Of a stretch of 64,000 bases of DNA, positions 47,962-60,518 are shown piece by piece. This stretch comes from Myotis daubentonii (taxonomy: Eukaryota > Chordata > Mammalia > Chiroptera > Vespertilionidae): positions 148,897,549 to 148,961,548 of the forward strand of contig NC_081840.1 in NCBI RefSeq assembly GCF_963259705.1, given 5' to 3'. The number at the start of each line of letters is the position of its first letter. Position 1 is the stretch's first letter. Both the position numbers and the translations under genes were made by a program. The notes beneath the pieces are model-generated. The model searched no databases and was not told the DNA's origin. It worked only from the letters and a program-made list of their open reading frames with translations.

Positions 47962-49102
47962 CTAGAGGCCCGGTGCACAAAAATTTGCGCACTCGGGGGG
48001 GGGGGGGGTCCCTCAGCCTGGCCTGTGCCCTCTAGCAGTCTGGGACCCCTCAGGAGATAACGACCTGCTGGCTTAGGCCTGCTCCCGGGTGGCAGAGGGC
48101 AGGCCCAATCCCTAGGTGCAGCCCCTGGTCGGGCTCAGAGCAGGGCTGATTGGGGAGTTGGGGCGCCGCCCCCTGTCACACTCAAGGCAGGGTCGATGGG
48201 GAGGTTGTGGAGCAACCCCCTGTCACACACAGAGCAGGGCCCATCAGGGGGTTGGGGTGCTGCCCTCTATCACCCACAGAGCAGGGCGGATCAGGGGGTT
48301 GGGGCGCCGCCACTCTCACACTCAGGGCAGGGCTGATGGGGAGGTTATGGCTCTACCCCGTCACACACAGAGCAGGGCCCGTGGGGGGGGGGGGGAGCTC
48401 CCCCCTATCAGGCACAGAGCAGGGTGGATAGGGAGGTTGTGGCCCCGCCTCCTGTCACACACAGAGCCGCAGGGCGATCAGGGGGTTTGGGTGCTGCCCC
48501 CTGTCATGCTGATTCCAGTGCCGGGAGGCCTCACGGCTCCGCTGATCCCGGTTCTGGGAGGCATATTACCCTTTTACTATATAGAATAGAGGCCTGGTGC
48601 ACGGGTGGGGCCGGCTGGTTTGCCCTGAAGGGTGTTCTGGATCAGGGTGGGGGTCCCCACTGGGGTGCCTGGCCAGTCTGGGTGAGGGGATGAGGGCTGT
48701 TTTCAGGCTGGGGGTGACTGAACTCCCAAACGCTCCTTTTTTCCTTTTTTTTTTTTTTTTTTTTTTAATTCTGGGCCAGCTTTACCTTGAGGCTTGGCTC
48801 CAGCTCTTAGGCCTCTGGCTGAAAGTAGGGTTCTGGCCTTTGCTTACAATGTTGCGAATCTGCTGGCTGAAGTTGGGCGTATTTGTTACAGAGTTTCTTA
48901 AACTGCCCGCTCAGAGGCAGCGGCAGGCGGGGAACGTTGGTTTCCTCCGTTACTGAGGCAACCAAGCCTCATGTTAGTTTCAAGCTGCCTGGCTGCCGGC
49001 CGCCATCTTGGCTGACAGTTAATTTGCATAACTCGCTGATTAGCCAATGAAAAGGGTATCGGTCGTACGCCAATTACCATGTTTCTCTTTTATTAGATAG
49101 GA
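47962..49102 (-). mobile_element. HeliBat-type non-autonomous Helitron (1,141 bp)
   Basis: Reverse-complement 5' end A|TCCTATCTAATAAAAG at 49,102 and 3' end ...GGGCCTCTAG|T at 47,962, with the host A and T expected for Helitron insertion. A subterminal palindrome (GTGCACAAAAATTTGCGCAC) lies just inside the 3' end. No Rep/helicase frame is present. It carries an internal minisatellite and a long T-run (48,742-48,766). Confidence 0.85.
48130..48510. repeat. 46-47-bp minisatellite inside the Helitron
   Basis: About eight degenerate copies of a unit containing CAGAGCAGGGC...GGGAGGTTG...CCCTGTCACA; the CAG-AGCAGGG core recurs near 48,136, 48,183, 48,230, 48,277, 48,322, 48,368, 48,415 and 48,461. 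Apparent open frames here (up to 157 codons) are repeat artefacts. Confidence 0.8.
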
Positions 49103-49212
49103 TGATATTCCGATATATTTGAACATTTGAAAAATGAAATTTATATTTAATAGATCTGATGGTTCATGTGAAAAGAATTGAGGATAAGCATATGAAAAAT
49201 TGAAAAACCAAA

Positions 49213-51683
49213 AGTTCATGAAAAAATAGTTAGCAAAGCCATCGCTAGATTTTTTATGTCGCTAAAAGTGTCAGGTACTCAGTTCCAAGCACTCAAAATT
49301 TCTTGTTCGTAGGGCACTCTTCTTCATTATTCAAACGATTTCGTTCCAGATTTTCAAGTTTCGACCTTAAGTCAAACAAACAGATGAGTCCAAATGCTAC
49401 CTTGAAAATCTGCAAGTTGCATCTCTAAATCGTCAATTTGCATCCATTGGAAATCCTTTAATTCCAAAGTGCTGTAAACAACTACATCCGGATACTTAAT
49501 TATTTTAATGGTCTGTTCTAGGCTTCTAAATTGGTTGAATCTTTCACTGAACTGTTCAAATAACGAGTTTACTATATTCTGGTACATAAGTATGGATTCC
49601 ATTACACTCGTTGTAGTGGCCTTCTCAAAATACTTTTTTATCCGAGGAAAATACTTATAAGTTTTAGTTTCAATATCTCGCTTGAAAATTTTAAGTTTAC
49701 TTTCAAAAAATTTGATGTATCCAAACATAACGTCAATACTTTTGCCAAAACCTTGTAATTTTACGTTCAGTTCATTCATATGAACAGAGAGATCTGTAAA
49801 AAAAAAAACATCAAATTGCTGTCCCACTTATGATCATTGATCTTCGAAGAGTTTGCCAGATCCTTATTCTCAATAAATACCGTAATTTCTTCAAAGCCCT
49901 CTACAAATCGCTCAAGTACTTAACCTCGACTCAGCCATCTCACATTATTGAACACCAGTAGTCCACTGTAGGTTGAATCAACTTCCTGCAAAAGTGCAGA
50001 AAATTCTCACTTGTGAAGGGGTCAAGAAGCTATAAAATTCACAATTTTTGTTACAACTGACATTAAATCATTCAATTCTGAGAATCCCGATTTGGCACAC
50101 AACACCTCCTGCTGGATAATGCAATGAAAAGGTACAAGTGGATGTCTAATAGCTTCCATAAACAATTTCAGGAATCCCACATTTTTTCCCACCATATTTG
50201 GTGCCCCATCTGTCGTGACTGACACAATTTTAGAGATATCAATGTTTAGGTCACTGAATGTTTTTATAACAACCTTACATATTTCATTTCCTGATGTACT
50301 TATTGGCACTGATTCTAACTTTATCAACTCTTCTCTCATTGTGAGACCATCAGAATATCTAGCAGTAATGGCCAACCGAGTATTTGATGTGACATCAGTA
50401 GTTTCATCAAGAGAAATCGAAAAATATTTACAACTATTTAAGTCTTTTTTTAATTGATGTTGTACGTTTTTGTTAAGATCTATTATTCTTTCTTTGATAG
50501 TATTTCTCCTGAGTGGTAACTCAGAAATTCTTTTAATAATATCATCTTTATTTTTCATATCGTGAAATAGAGCTGGTGCACATCTTAGAAATGTTTCCTT
50601 AATAAATTCTCCATCACTGAGGGCTTTTCCATGCTGAGCTATGAAGTGAGCAATACAGTAACTTGCTGATGTTAAATTTGTAGAGCATCTTACAAATTTA
50701 ATGATGGAATTTGATTGACTTTTAAAGAGGTGTAGCTGCCTAGAAATGTATTCCTTCCTTTCATCGATACTTGTTTTCAAGAGCTGACAATGATTACTTT
50801 CAAAATGTTTCTTTACATTCCACGTTCTGCTTACTACCGTTTCATTACACAGTATGCACAATGATCTGTTGTTTCTGTCGACAGTCCCGTACATCTTGGT
50901 CCATATGTCTTGAAAGGGTCGGCTACTGCTACTTCCACTTCCTTTATCATTCAATCTTGCTTTTTTATTTTTTTGATTCTCCATCACAAGGCTGCAAAAA
51001 TAAATAAATATAAATCACGGCATTTTTTATAAAAGGTTGATAGGTTTCTTACCTATTAACTTTTTGCAGTGTTGTTGCACTGACTCCTGGTGCAAAACAA
51101 TTCAAAGATAGTATGCTTAACCAACAAATATATGGTGCTATAATCAATTATCCGACACGCAGAATGTCTCATCGAGCACTGTTGCACTGTATATCTTTTT
51201 CTTCTAACCCTCCCACTCCTGTCTCCTAATGAACATGGCGATCAAATGCGTCCGTTTGCCAAATGCACCCGAGCGCACGGGAAGCTTACCCGAGGCACAT
51301 GTTGACAATAACGAGGCCATTTCCAGAAGTGGGCATTTTGTCACGCGAGTAAAAATAAAATATCATGAGTAAAGATTAATCTCCTTATAGTGCAATTCTT
51401 AACCTTTTTATATTAATGTCAATATTGGAACAATGTATCTTGGATGTTTTCACTATGTATCTTTGCTACGCAACACCGCTGTACATGTTTACATCCGGTT
51501 TTAGAATTGTATTATTGATCATGAGTAACATGAGTAATAATATTGCTCGAGTGATGCCCAACTCTGGCCGTTGCAAGAGACAAATATTTGAATTATGCCA
51601 TTTTTTGTCTCTGTCGATGCGTGTCACCCAAAATGAGTTCGCGTGTCACCTCTGACAGGCGTGTCATAGGTTCGCCATCACTG
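49213..51683 (-). mobile_element. hAT DNA transposon, 3'-truncated autonomous-type copy
   Basis: The right terminus (minus-strand 5' end) is CAGTGATGGCGAACCTATGA at 51,683-51,664, a typical hAT CAGTG terminal repeat. Three subterminal copies of GCGTGTCA (plus strand) lie at 51,619, 51,641 and 51,659, candidate transposase-binding sites. The transposase gene follows. I could not find the matching inverted repeat on the left: coding similarity fades near 49,213 inside the dimerisation region, so the element is truncated or rearranged there. Confidence 0.75.
49372..50987 (-). pseudogene. hAT transposase pseudogene
   Basis: Cut-and-paste transposase with a BED-type zinc finger. The first block (50,987-50,022, 321 codons) has C44, C47, H61 and H66 of the finger, then SLDETTDVT around D194 and VTTDGAPNMVG around D260, the first two positions of the hAT catalytic triad. 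After this the frame is broken by at least three stop codons between about 50,023 and 49,920, and a frameshift leads into 49,827-49,372, which carries the helical middle part. The next stretch down to about 49,213 resembles the start of the C-terminal dimerisation segment (LAMALLTIFS) but then degenerates. A dead copy. Confidence 0.85.
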
Positions 51684-52589
51684 GGGTATAGTGAGAGAAG
51701 AGGAGAACCCAGCCCCTCCTAGGTCTCTTTAATAAGATTCCCATATCTTACCTTTCTTTCTCCAATTCCTCACTGTTTCCAACCACCTTCTTCTCAGAGC
51801 TTGCTGGCAGGATGAGTTGGGGCACTATGAGTGATATGGCCAGAATGATGAGGAGAAAAGCACTCAAGTACTTGAGTTTTCCTTCTGTAAGCTTCAATGA
51901 AACCTCATTATTTTGACATTAAATTTTACTTTAATGCAATGAAGTAACTTCCATTACATTATAGTCTTTATTAGAATAATTAATCAGATCAAATAGTTTG
52001 GGACATATTCTGGATCTGTGATGTCTGGAGTCCTTGCATACTAAAGTGAGCATTATGCATGAAATATGGTACTTCATACTTAATCAGAAAAGCTTTTAGG
52101 TTCAGTCTTGGAGTTGAAGGAGAACTGTACTTAAATAATGGCTTTTAACCTTAACCCTTTGATGATCCAAATGAGAAAAGAGCCCAGATAGTGGGGGCCA
52201 GAGCAGAATCAAAATAATTCAAAAGGGAAAAACAAATTAGGTAATTTTCAAAAAGAAAAACCCTCAATGGATCCATGTCTAAGAGTATCTTTTCTATTGG
52301 TCAGAAGTGGCAGCCCACCATCCCTGATCTCCTGAGAGTCCTCTGGGGGTGAAAACCTACAGCAGTTCCAGAATAACCCTGCATCCAGTTCCAGATGGAG
52401 TTCAAATGTTCTGGCACCTAGCATCTTTCTATTATATATCTGCTCCTTTGAGACCATTGCTCTACTAGCTCATTCAGAAACCCTTTTCCTATAAGTTTCA
52501 CAGCATCTTTTGTAACCATTTTCTCAAAGAAAAGCAAAACACAGTGTGATTAGGAGTATCTACACATGGGCTATACCCTGGATTTAAAC

Positions 52590-52765
52590 CCCAGCTTCTC
52601 TCTTATTGGGTGTGTGACCTTAGCAAATTATTCAACTTTTCTGGGTCTCAATTTTCTTACCTGTAAAATGAGGGAAATAATAGTACCTGTTTCTTGGAGT
52701 TGCTATGAGCCTTAAATGACTTATCACATGAAACAGAACCAGCACTATGTAAATGCCAGCTATGG
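52590..52765 (+). repeat. MIR SINE
   Basis: GGGTGTGTGACCTTAGCAAA ... TACCTGTAAAATGAGGGAAA. Confidence 0.78.
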
Positions 52766-52800
52766 TTAAATAGGGCCTCTCTCACACAATCACATACAAA

Positions 52801-52801
<1 letters not shown>

Positions 52802-52832
<31 letters not shown>
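52802..52832 (+). repeat. (CA)n microsatellite
   Basis: ACACAC run within a CACACAAT-rich context. Confidence 0.9.
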
Positions 52833-52836
<4 letters not shown>

Positions 52837-52871
52837 CCCTTTAAACCCAACATAAGAATAATTTCACTTTT

Positions 52872-53064
52872 TTAACATGTATTTTTATTAATTTTTTTAG
52901 AGAGAGGGAGGCATCAACGTGAGAAGCATCGATTAGTTGCCTCCTGCACACACTCGGGCTGGGGATCCAACCTGAAACCTGGGCGTGTGCCCTGACTGGG
53001 ACTCAAGCTAGCAACCTTTCACTTGGGATGACACTCAACCAACTGAGACACACTGGCCAGGGCC
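52872..53064 (-). repeat. VES-related SINE
   Basis: Antisense tail TTTATTAATTTTTTTAGAGA, head complement ACACACTGGCCAGGGC. Confidence 0.82.
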
Positions 53065-53746
53065 TAAGAATTATTTCTAAATAGTCCTTGGATGAAATAA
53101 TGAACTGGCCCTATAACTTTTCCAGAATTTTCTTGGTGACTCAATTATTCTCTGTCCCCAAAGGTTACATTTGAGTAATTTACAAATCCAGTAGTAAGAA
53201 ATCATCAAAGTTTCCCATTTTTATTTAACATAGAGATTTTTCTCTACCCCAGCTTGAAACCCTTGAGACCTGGATGGCTTTGTGTGTTGGACAGTGTGGG
53301 AGGGGATGTGAAGGTCAGCTTCTGTTCTCCACCCGACCTTTACCCACTTCTCTCCCTTCTCCTGTGGAAGGACTGGTCTCTCATACCACAGCCACCCCAG
53401 AGGAATCTTCTCCCCTAGCTTCTTTGACTTCCATCATGCAGCATGTTCTGACGGGAAGACCCAGCACCTCCCCGGGCACAAGTGGTGACTGGACATGTGC
53501 TGTTTTAGTCTCAGCCTTTGGAACCTCAGCCCAAACTGTGACTGAAAGTGTCCTATCTTACACTGTGTCACACTTGTTTCTACAACCGCTCACCTCCAAG
53601 CCACTCCCCACATTCCCTGAGGTCTTTAAGTGCTCAATCGGTCTTCTACATCTTGATGCCTCATCCAGTGGAGAGATTCAATTTTTGTGAATTTATTTAT
53701 ACATGCCTGTGGAGCAAGGATGGAAGTAGTGAAAAGATAACTATTT

Positions 53747-53968
53747 GCCCTATCTGGTTTGGCTCAGTGTATAGAGCGTCGGCCTCTAGACTGAAGGGTC
53801 CCAGATTCAATTCCTGTCAAGGGCACATGCCCAGGTTGCGGGCTGGATCCCCAGTTGGGAGCGTGCAATAGGCAGCCAATCAATGATTCTCTCTCATTAC
53901 TGATGTTTCTATCTCTCTCTCCCTCTCCCTTCCTCTCTGAAATCAATTAAAAAATACTTTTAAAAAAG
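53747..53968 (+). repeat. VES SINE
   Basis: Head GCCCTATCTGGTTTGGCTC; perfect 15-bp duplication AAAAGATAACTATTT. Confidence 0.92.
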
Positions 53969-53969
53969 A

Positions 53970-55633
53970 AAAGATAACTATTTAAACAATGCCTGCAGTT
54001 CCATGGCCATTTCTCTCAGTGAATTCATAAGATGGAGTGGGATCTGCTATTTCCTAGGACATATTCTGTTCCTGACACTTTCTCATACTATGAGCATCAC
54101 ACCTTTTTGAGCATGGAGTCTATTATTTATTTAAAGAGGTATGTTTTTTATGCGATAGCCCCTAAATGCAAGCCAACTATTGGCTGTAGTTCTTGAAGAA
54201 AAACAGATATTTTCTAAAGATGGAGGGAAAACTGAAAAATTATGTGTTCAAAAGGAGAGAGAACAGGAGTAGGGTGATAACTCATCCTGGTTTGCTCAAG
54301 ACAAACCTGGTTTCAGACTAAAATTTTCACATCCTGGGAAGCCCCACAGCCCCGGGCAAACTGGAATGGTTGATCATCCCATCAGTAGAGTCTAAGTTCT
54401 TGAGTGTGAAAGTATATCCGAGCATTCTCCATACCTCCAAGTCTCCTCCTCAACATCACTGCTCCCAGTTCTCCTCCTGCCATTTTCCTTGCCTTTGCCT
54501 AGGCCCTAGGGTAAGTAAGAGAAAGAAACAAGTCTTAGTTGAGTCTTGAGTTAAACTAAAGGATTGGAAAGCTGGGTAACTAATATTTTGCACAAAGTTG
54601 GGGTTTTTTTTTTTAGGAACTTTTAGAATCTTTCACTGTGTGTTTCTCAGACTCTTTATTCGATGACGAGGAAAGGGAAATGAACCACATATAGAAAAGT
54701 GGTCTGCCCTTAGCCACACAATAATTATAGGGAATGTTTACAGTTTCCTGTTTGTGGCCTGGCCTACTGAGCCATTTTGTCTTGTAAGCTACTTCACCCT
54801 ACCTGGGCCTTAGTTTTATTTTGTTTGTTTTGTAACCTTTAATCTTTTGTTAAAGAGATCTTCTATTCCTTAGCTAACTCACTGAATGATGGTGAGGATC
54901 AAATAATGAAAATAGGATAATTCATGTGAAAAATCCCTACTCAGACCTCTTTTCTCCAACTTTCCAGGCTACTCACACTGCCAGCTCACTATGGCCTATC
55001 ATTATGCTTATTTTCTATATCCCAAACATTAACATTTACTTGTCTGAGATTCCTTAACGTCAGTTTCATGGTGCATGTCAAAAGAAAACCAAGTAATACA
55101 AAAAGAAAGCAAACCCTTGGTTAATGGGAAAAGGTAAATAAGTCTCGCTGTCCTTCTAGGTCACATCATGAGTTTCCCTCTACAATTTTTTTCTGGTCCA
55201 GAAGAGTAGTATCTAATGATGGGAATATAACATCAAGTAGGAGGTAGTGGCAAAAAAAAAAAAAATCAATGGAAGAACTATTTGAGGATAAAGAGAATTT
55301 TTGGAGAATTTCCTGAGATGGCACCGTCATCCATCACTGATTGAATGAAGTCCTAGTTAACATCCTAAGGTGATACAAGGAGGGTTCAGAACTAGAAACC
55401 CAACTGATCGATCCTAATAGTCAAGTTCAGAAGATCAGGTGAGTTTTGTTCTACTTCTAGCATGTTTATATACTAGCATGAGAGTTTCTAAAACTTTGGC
55501 CATTTCTAGAGACAAATATAGCCCAAATCAGAAGAACAAAAGTAAAATAACAAATTCTGAAATTAGAAATATGGATCTGAAATTTTCACTTGAAAGGCTA
55601 AACTGTAGCCAGGTTAGAAAAATTAGTGCATAA
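53970..55633. other. Intergenic stretch without recognised features
   Basis: Nothing recognisable on either strand beyond short homopolymers. Confidence 0.5.
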
Positions 55634-55635
55634 TA

Positions 55636-56011
55636 TAGGGTGCCCTCCCAAAAATGTATACACACACTTTTTAAAAAAATATATCTTATTGATTTTTTAC
55701 AGAGATAAAGGGAGAGAGATAGAGAGATAGAAATATCGATGAGAGAGAAACATCGATCAGCTGCCTCATCTGATCATCTCCTGCACATCTCCTACTGGGG
55801 ATGTGCCCGCAACCCAGGTACATGCCCTTGACCGGAATCGAACCTGGGACCCTTCAGTCCACAGGCCGACGCTCTATCCACTGAGCCAAACCGGTTTCGG
55901 CGACACACACTTTGAATAATTATAAAGGCAGTGCTTATCAAAATACATTTCATTTTCAAAACTGAGCTATCAGCTGTTAAATGTGTATATATTTGGGGGG
56001 GGGATACCCTG
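55636..56011. mobile_element. Mariner-type MITE split by a VES SINE
   Basis: TA duplications (55,634-55,635; 56,012-56,013) flank inverted ends TAGGGTGCCCTCCCAAAAAT and, reversed, CAGGGTATCCCCCCCCCAAA. Without the nested SINE the element is about 140 bp. No transposase. Confidence 0.65.
55671..55902 (-). repeat. VES SINE nested in mariner MITE
   Basis: Flanked by ACACACACTTT at 55,660-55,670 and 55,903-55,913; head complement GAGCCAAACCGGTTTCGGC. Confidence 0.9.
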
Positions 56012-56377
56012 TATTGATGTCAGCAAGGACTAATTAATGAAAATGACTAAAATGTGGGTCTACTTAACCTTTGTACACTGGCTGGTTATTCCTTGCTTAC
56101 CTTACAAATCCATTCTGAATGGGAAGGACTGGCAGGAAATCAGAGAGAGCTGGAGGAGGGAGAATTTGGGGCATACATTCCACTTTCCTTCCCACCCAAC
56201 TCCCTCTTCTTCTCTAGTTTGACTGCATTACTCTGTATAAGGCCACCACTCCCATTGAGTGGTCCTTGTGCCATGGCTACAGCTCTTATCAGCTTCCAGT
56301 AAAGTAACTCCCTCTACTTGCCCCTCAGGCCTCAGGGTTGTAACAGCTAGTCCCAGAGTAGTCACCATTCCTTGTGG

Positions 56378-56822
56378 GTTCTCTTGACTATACTATATTA
56401 GTCTGCTTGGGCTGCCATAATAATATTCCACTAACTGAATGGCTTAAACAACAGAAATTTATTTTCTCACAATTCTGGAGGCTGGAAGTCCAAGACCAAG
56501 ATCCGGTAGGGTTTGGTTTCTGGTGAGGGCTCTCCCCTTGAGCTTCAGAGGGCCACCATCTTGATGTATGCTCATATGACCTCTTTTTTTGCTTGGGGGT
56601 GGGGGGGGCAAGAAGAATGAAAGAGTTCTCTGGTGTCTCTAATAAGGACACTAACCCTATAGGATCAAGGCCTCACCCTTATGGTCTCATTTAACCTTAA
56701 TTACCTCCTGATAGCCTCTATCTGTAAATACACTCACAGTGGAGATTAGAGCTTCAACATATGGACTGAGCGGGTGAGGGGAGGGAGGGAGCGTGAGGCA
56801 CAAACATTCCATCCATAACACA
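56378..56822 (+). repeat. Ancient mammalian interspersed repeat, family not named
   Basis: TATTAGTCTGCTTGGGCTGC ... AACAACAGAAATTTATTTTC ... TTTAACCTTAATTACCTCC ... CATCCATAACA. Familiar from many mammalian genomes; probably an old LTR or DNA element. Confidence 0.6.
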
Positions 56823-57489
56823 TGCCCATGCTTCTGTAAATAATCTCTCCATTAAACGTCCTTTAATTCACACCTTTGAATGTGTTATCTACTTCTGCCA
56901 GGACATTGATTGATACATGTACAAGTGATCATATGGTCAATTGAGGCAACCTCTGGATTATACAAGTTAGAGCAAAGAAAAAGAACCCTTTATCTGAAAT
57001 TTTCATATAATTAAAGTACATTAATTCTTATTTCTTCTCAGTGAAGACAGTGCAAAAATCAATTCCTTTCAGAACAGTTGCTTCATTTTTCCCAGCTTTT
57101 TTATATAGTCTCTTAAAAATATCTTAATTATAATATTAAATTTTTAACTACCCTCCAACAGATTATTTTCACCTCTTGAGGGAATTTTAAAAGATTTTAT
57201 TTTGATAAAATGCCAAAAGAGAACATTACATTAAAAATTTTAGCTAAAATGTATATGAAGATATCTGGCATTCTAGTTTCCAAAAACACACCAAAGAAGG
57301 GACATTGGAGTTGCTAAAGAAACTAAATAAAAACCCTAGGACCTAAAAAACAAACAAAAACATCATTATAATAGGAGACTGAAGACCATTAGACAATAAA
57401 TTTAATGTTGAGGAAAAGCAGCTATAATTCAACTCTACTTAATAATATGTTTTTACTTTTATAAAGCTGTTTGAGGTTAGAAAAATATT

Positions 57490-58012
57490 TTAACAAAAAC
57501 AAAATTCATAGAAAAAGAGATCAAACTTGTAGTTATCAGAGTCAGAGGATGGGGAGAAGTGGAATTGGAGGAAGGTGGTTGAAAAGCACAAACTTCCAGT
57601 TATAAGATAAATAACCATGTAATGTACAGTATGATGACTATCGCTAACACTGCTGTAGGATATATAGGAAAGTTAAGAGAGTAAATTCTAACAGTTTTCA
57701 TCACAAGGAGAAAATGTTTCTATTTTTCTTTTTCTTTTTATTATATGAGTATGACTGTTAGCTGGACCTATTCTGGTAATCATGTCACAATATCCTATAT
57801 AATAAAGAGCTAATATGCTAATTAGACTGAACAGCAGAACGACCTTCAGGACGAACCTGCAGCTGCAAGGAGCCAAGGCAGCCACTGCGGTGAGGGACGA
57901 GTCCCTTGCACAAATTTTGTGCGTCGGGCCTCTAGTATGTAAATAAAATCAGCATGCTGTCTGCCTTAAATTTAAACAGTGATATATGTCAATTATTTCT
58001 CAATAAAACTGG
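57490..58012 (+). mobile_element. Old L1 3' end split by a mini-Helitron
   Basis: GGAAGGTGGTTGAAAAGCAC upstream and TTATTTCTCAATAAAACTGG downstream of the Helitron are parts of one L1M-type 3' end. Confidence 0.6.
57793..57935 (+). mobile_element. Mini-Helitron (143 bp)
   Basis: A|TCCTATATAATAAAGAGC...TTGCACAAATTTTGTGCGTC then GGGCCTCTAG|T: both termini and the hairpin are retained with little in between. It interrupts an old L1 3' end. Confidence 0.87.
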
Positions 58013-59106
58013 GGAGGGGGGAATGTTTTATATATATGGAAGCTTGCTAATTGCTTCTCAAGTGCAATTCTCCTCTTTTTCCTTGGAAATAGAACTAGAA
58101 ATCTGGATTTTAGTGGAGCATGTAGTCACTAAGCTAATAGGCTGCATTTCCCAGCCTTCTTTGCAGTCAGGCATAAACATGTAACTTAGTTCTGGTAAAT
58201 AAGTTGCAAGGTAAGTGTGGAACTATAGAAAGTCTCCTTAGATGAGGCAGGAGCGTCCTTCTTTCCTTTCTGTTCGCTGGAATGCAGGCAGGATTCCTGG
58301 CCCTTGGACCAGCTGTCTTAGACACTGCGCAGCATGCTAGGATGGCAGAGCAGCCACATAGAAGCAGCCTGGGTCATTGATGACCTGGAGTTCTCATACC
58401 AGCCCTGGGCCACCTAACTCCAGGCTCTGTTCATGTGTGGGGAAAAATACATTTCTATCCTGCTTAAATCACTGTCCATTGTATTTTTTAAGTGATATGA
58501 AGCTAATCATAATCCTCAATTAATTATTATTAATTGCGAAGTAAATTATAAATTATATGAGGGCAGACCATGTCTTTCTTTGCTGCCAGATCTTCACAGG
58601 GCCTGGCACACAAAAAACATTTTTGAATGAGTGAATGAGTCATGATGAAAAGATCCTGTATAATAATATAAATGGATCCACTTCAAAATGGAGCGGGAGC
58701 TGCCATCCCAGGCCTTGTATGTCTTATGCCTCAAAACTATGGAATATTAAAACAGGGCAAAATAACCTTTGGACTAGGCCTAAAGCACGTCTATGTCCCA
58801 AAGAACTCGTTGCAAAGACAATAGAAAAACATATTATTATTACCAGACTACTGGATAATAAACTGTAAATTTAAAAATATTGTTCAGAATTAGCATCACT
58901 CTTAATTTACCTGCATAAATAGAAACATCTTCCTTCTATTGATGTAATTGTTCCCTTCCCTTTCTCATAAAAACCCTTTGCCTTTGTCTTATTTAGGCTT
59001 TTGCCTTTATCATTGCGTCCCAAATAGCTATTCTTTTTATCTCAAATAAATTCTTATTGCCTCTCACTTTGAATGTCTTTTCACTTTTAGTTTAACAAGC
59101 CTCTTA

Positions 59107-59129
59107 AAAAAAAAAAAAAAAAAAAAAAA
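59107..59129 (+). repeat. A homopolymer
   Basis: 23 A after TTTAACAAGCCTCTT. It could be the tail of an old retrocopy, but nothing upstream is recognised as one. Confidence 0.7.
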
Positions 59130-59183
59130 GCATTATCAATTGCATAATGTTCCCCTAAAAGAAGAAGCATAGCATTGTGGGTA

Positions 59184-59345
59184 AATGTCCGGGCTCTGGA
59201 ACCACTGTGCCCAGGTCCAGTCCCTGCTCTGATACTTACCAGCTGTGGATTGGAAAAGTTCACTTGTCTCTGTAATATGTAAAATAGAGAAAATATTAAC
59301 ACCTGCCTTATAGAGCTTTTATGAGAAATAAGTTAATACATCTTA
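59184..59345 (+). repeat. MIR SINE
   Basis: CTGCTCTGATACTTACCAGC ... TAAAATAGAGAAAATATTAA. Confidence 0.7.
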
Positions 59346-59358
59346 AAAACTTAAAATA

Positions 59359-59581
59359 GCCGAACCAGTTTGGCTCAGTGACTAGAGCGTTGGCCTGGGG
59401 ACTGAAAGGTCCCAGGTTCGATTCCGGTCAAGGGCATGTACCTTGGTTGCGGGCACATCCCCGGTGGGGGGCGTGCAGGAGGCAGCTGATCGATCTCTCT
59501 CATCGATGTTTCTAACTCTCTATTCCTCTCCCTTCTTCTCTGTGAAAAATCAATAAAATATTTTTTTAAAAAAAGAAAAAG
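59359..59581 (+). repeat. VES SINE
   Basis: Head GCCGAACCAGTTTGGCTCAG; flanking AAACTTAAAATA copies. Confidence 0.9.
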
Positions 59582-59641
59582 AAACTTAAAATAATTAGTC
59601 ATTAGCAAGCACGCAACAAGTAATAACTAATAGTAAATATG

Positions 59642-59858
59642 GCCGAAACCGGTTTGGCTCAGTGGATAGAGCATCAGCCTGCAGACTGAAAGGTCCCAGG
59701 TTTGATTCCGGTCAAGGGCATGTACCTGGGTTGCGGGCACATCCCCAGTGGGAGATGTGCAGGAGGCAGCTGATCGATGTTTCTCTCTCATCGATGTTTC
59801 TAACTCTCTATCTCTCTCCCTTCCTCTCTGTAAAAAATCAATAAAATATATTTTAAAA
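59642..59858 (+). repeat. VES SINE
   Basis: Second SINE of a same-orientation pair, 60 bp after the previous one; head GCCGAAACCGGTTTGGCTC. Confidence 0.9.
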
Positions 59859-60479
59859 ATGTATATAGTTGATCCTCATTATTCCTGGGTTCCATATTTC
59901 CAATGTCACCTGCTCATTAAAATTCATGTGTAACCCTAATATCAGTACCTACAGGCTTCTACATTACTCACAGACAAGCAGAGTGAAGGAAATTTTGAGT
60001 CTCCTGATGCAACATTTTCTGCTGAGTTGAACAAAGTGAAGCTCTGACTTACTGTTTTGGCTCTCAAGCCATAAATAACGGTCCTTTTCTCAGCTTGCTT
60101 AATTTTTCACATTTTTGTGCTTTTTGTTGGTTATCTTGCTGTTTAAAATGACCCCGAAGCATAATGACTAAGCACTGTCATTAAGTGTTCCTAGGCACAG
60201 CAGGTTGTTATGTGCCTTACAGAGAAAATACATGTATTATTAGATAAGCTTTACTGAGACATGAATTATAGTGATGTTGGCCTTAAATTCAATGGCAATG
60301 AATTAATGATATAGTAAAGTGTCTTCAAGCAGAAACACTTAATGCAAGGTTATGTTTTAATCAGTTGATGAAAATGTTGTGATCAGAGGCTCATAAGAAC
60401 CTAACCCTCTATTTTCAGTATTCACTAATTTCAGTGTTTGTGGCAACTTTATAAAACATTAATAATGAGAATTGACACT

Positions 60480-60481
<2 letters not shown>

Positions 60482-60518
<37 letters not shown>

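Noticed and set aside
48130..48510. CRISPR-like array
   Set aside because: Regular spacing comes from a degenerate tandem minisatellite without unique spacers, in a mammalian Helitron.
48116..48693. Overlapping frames of up to 157 codons
   Set aside because: Products of the minisatellite within the Helitron.
53274..53690. 138-codon Ser/Thr/Pro-rich frame
   Set aside because: Cannot be linked to any gene; composition alone is not evidence.
58640..59095. Possible solo LTR (TG...ACA with AATAAA)
   Set aside because: No matching target-site duplication or TATA/polypurine context; too weak to call.
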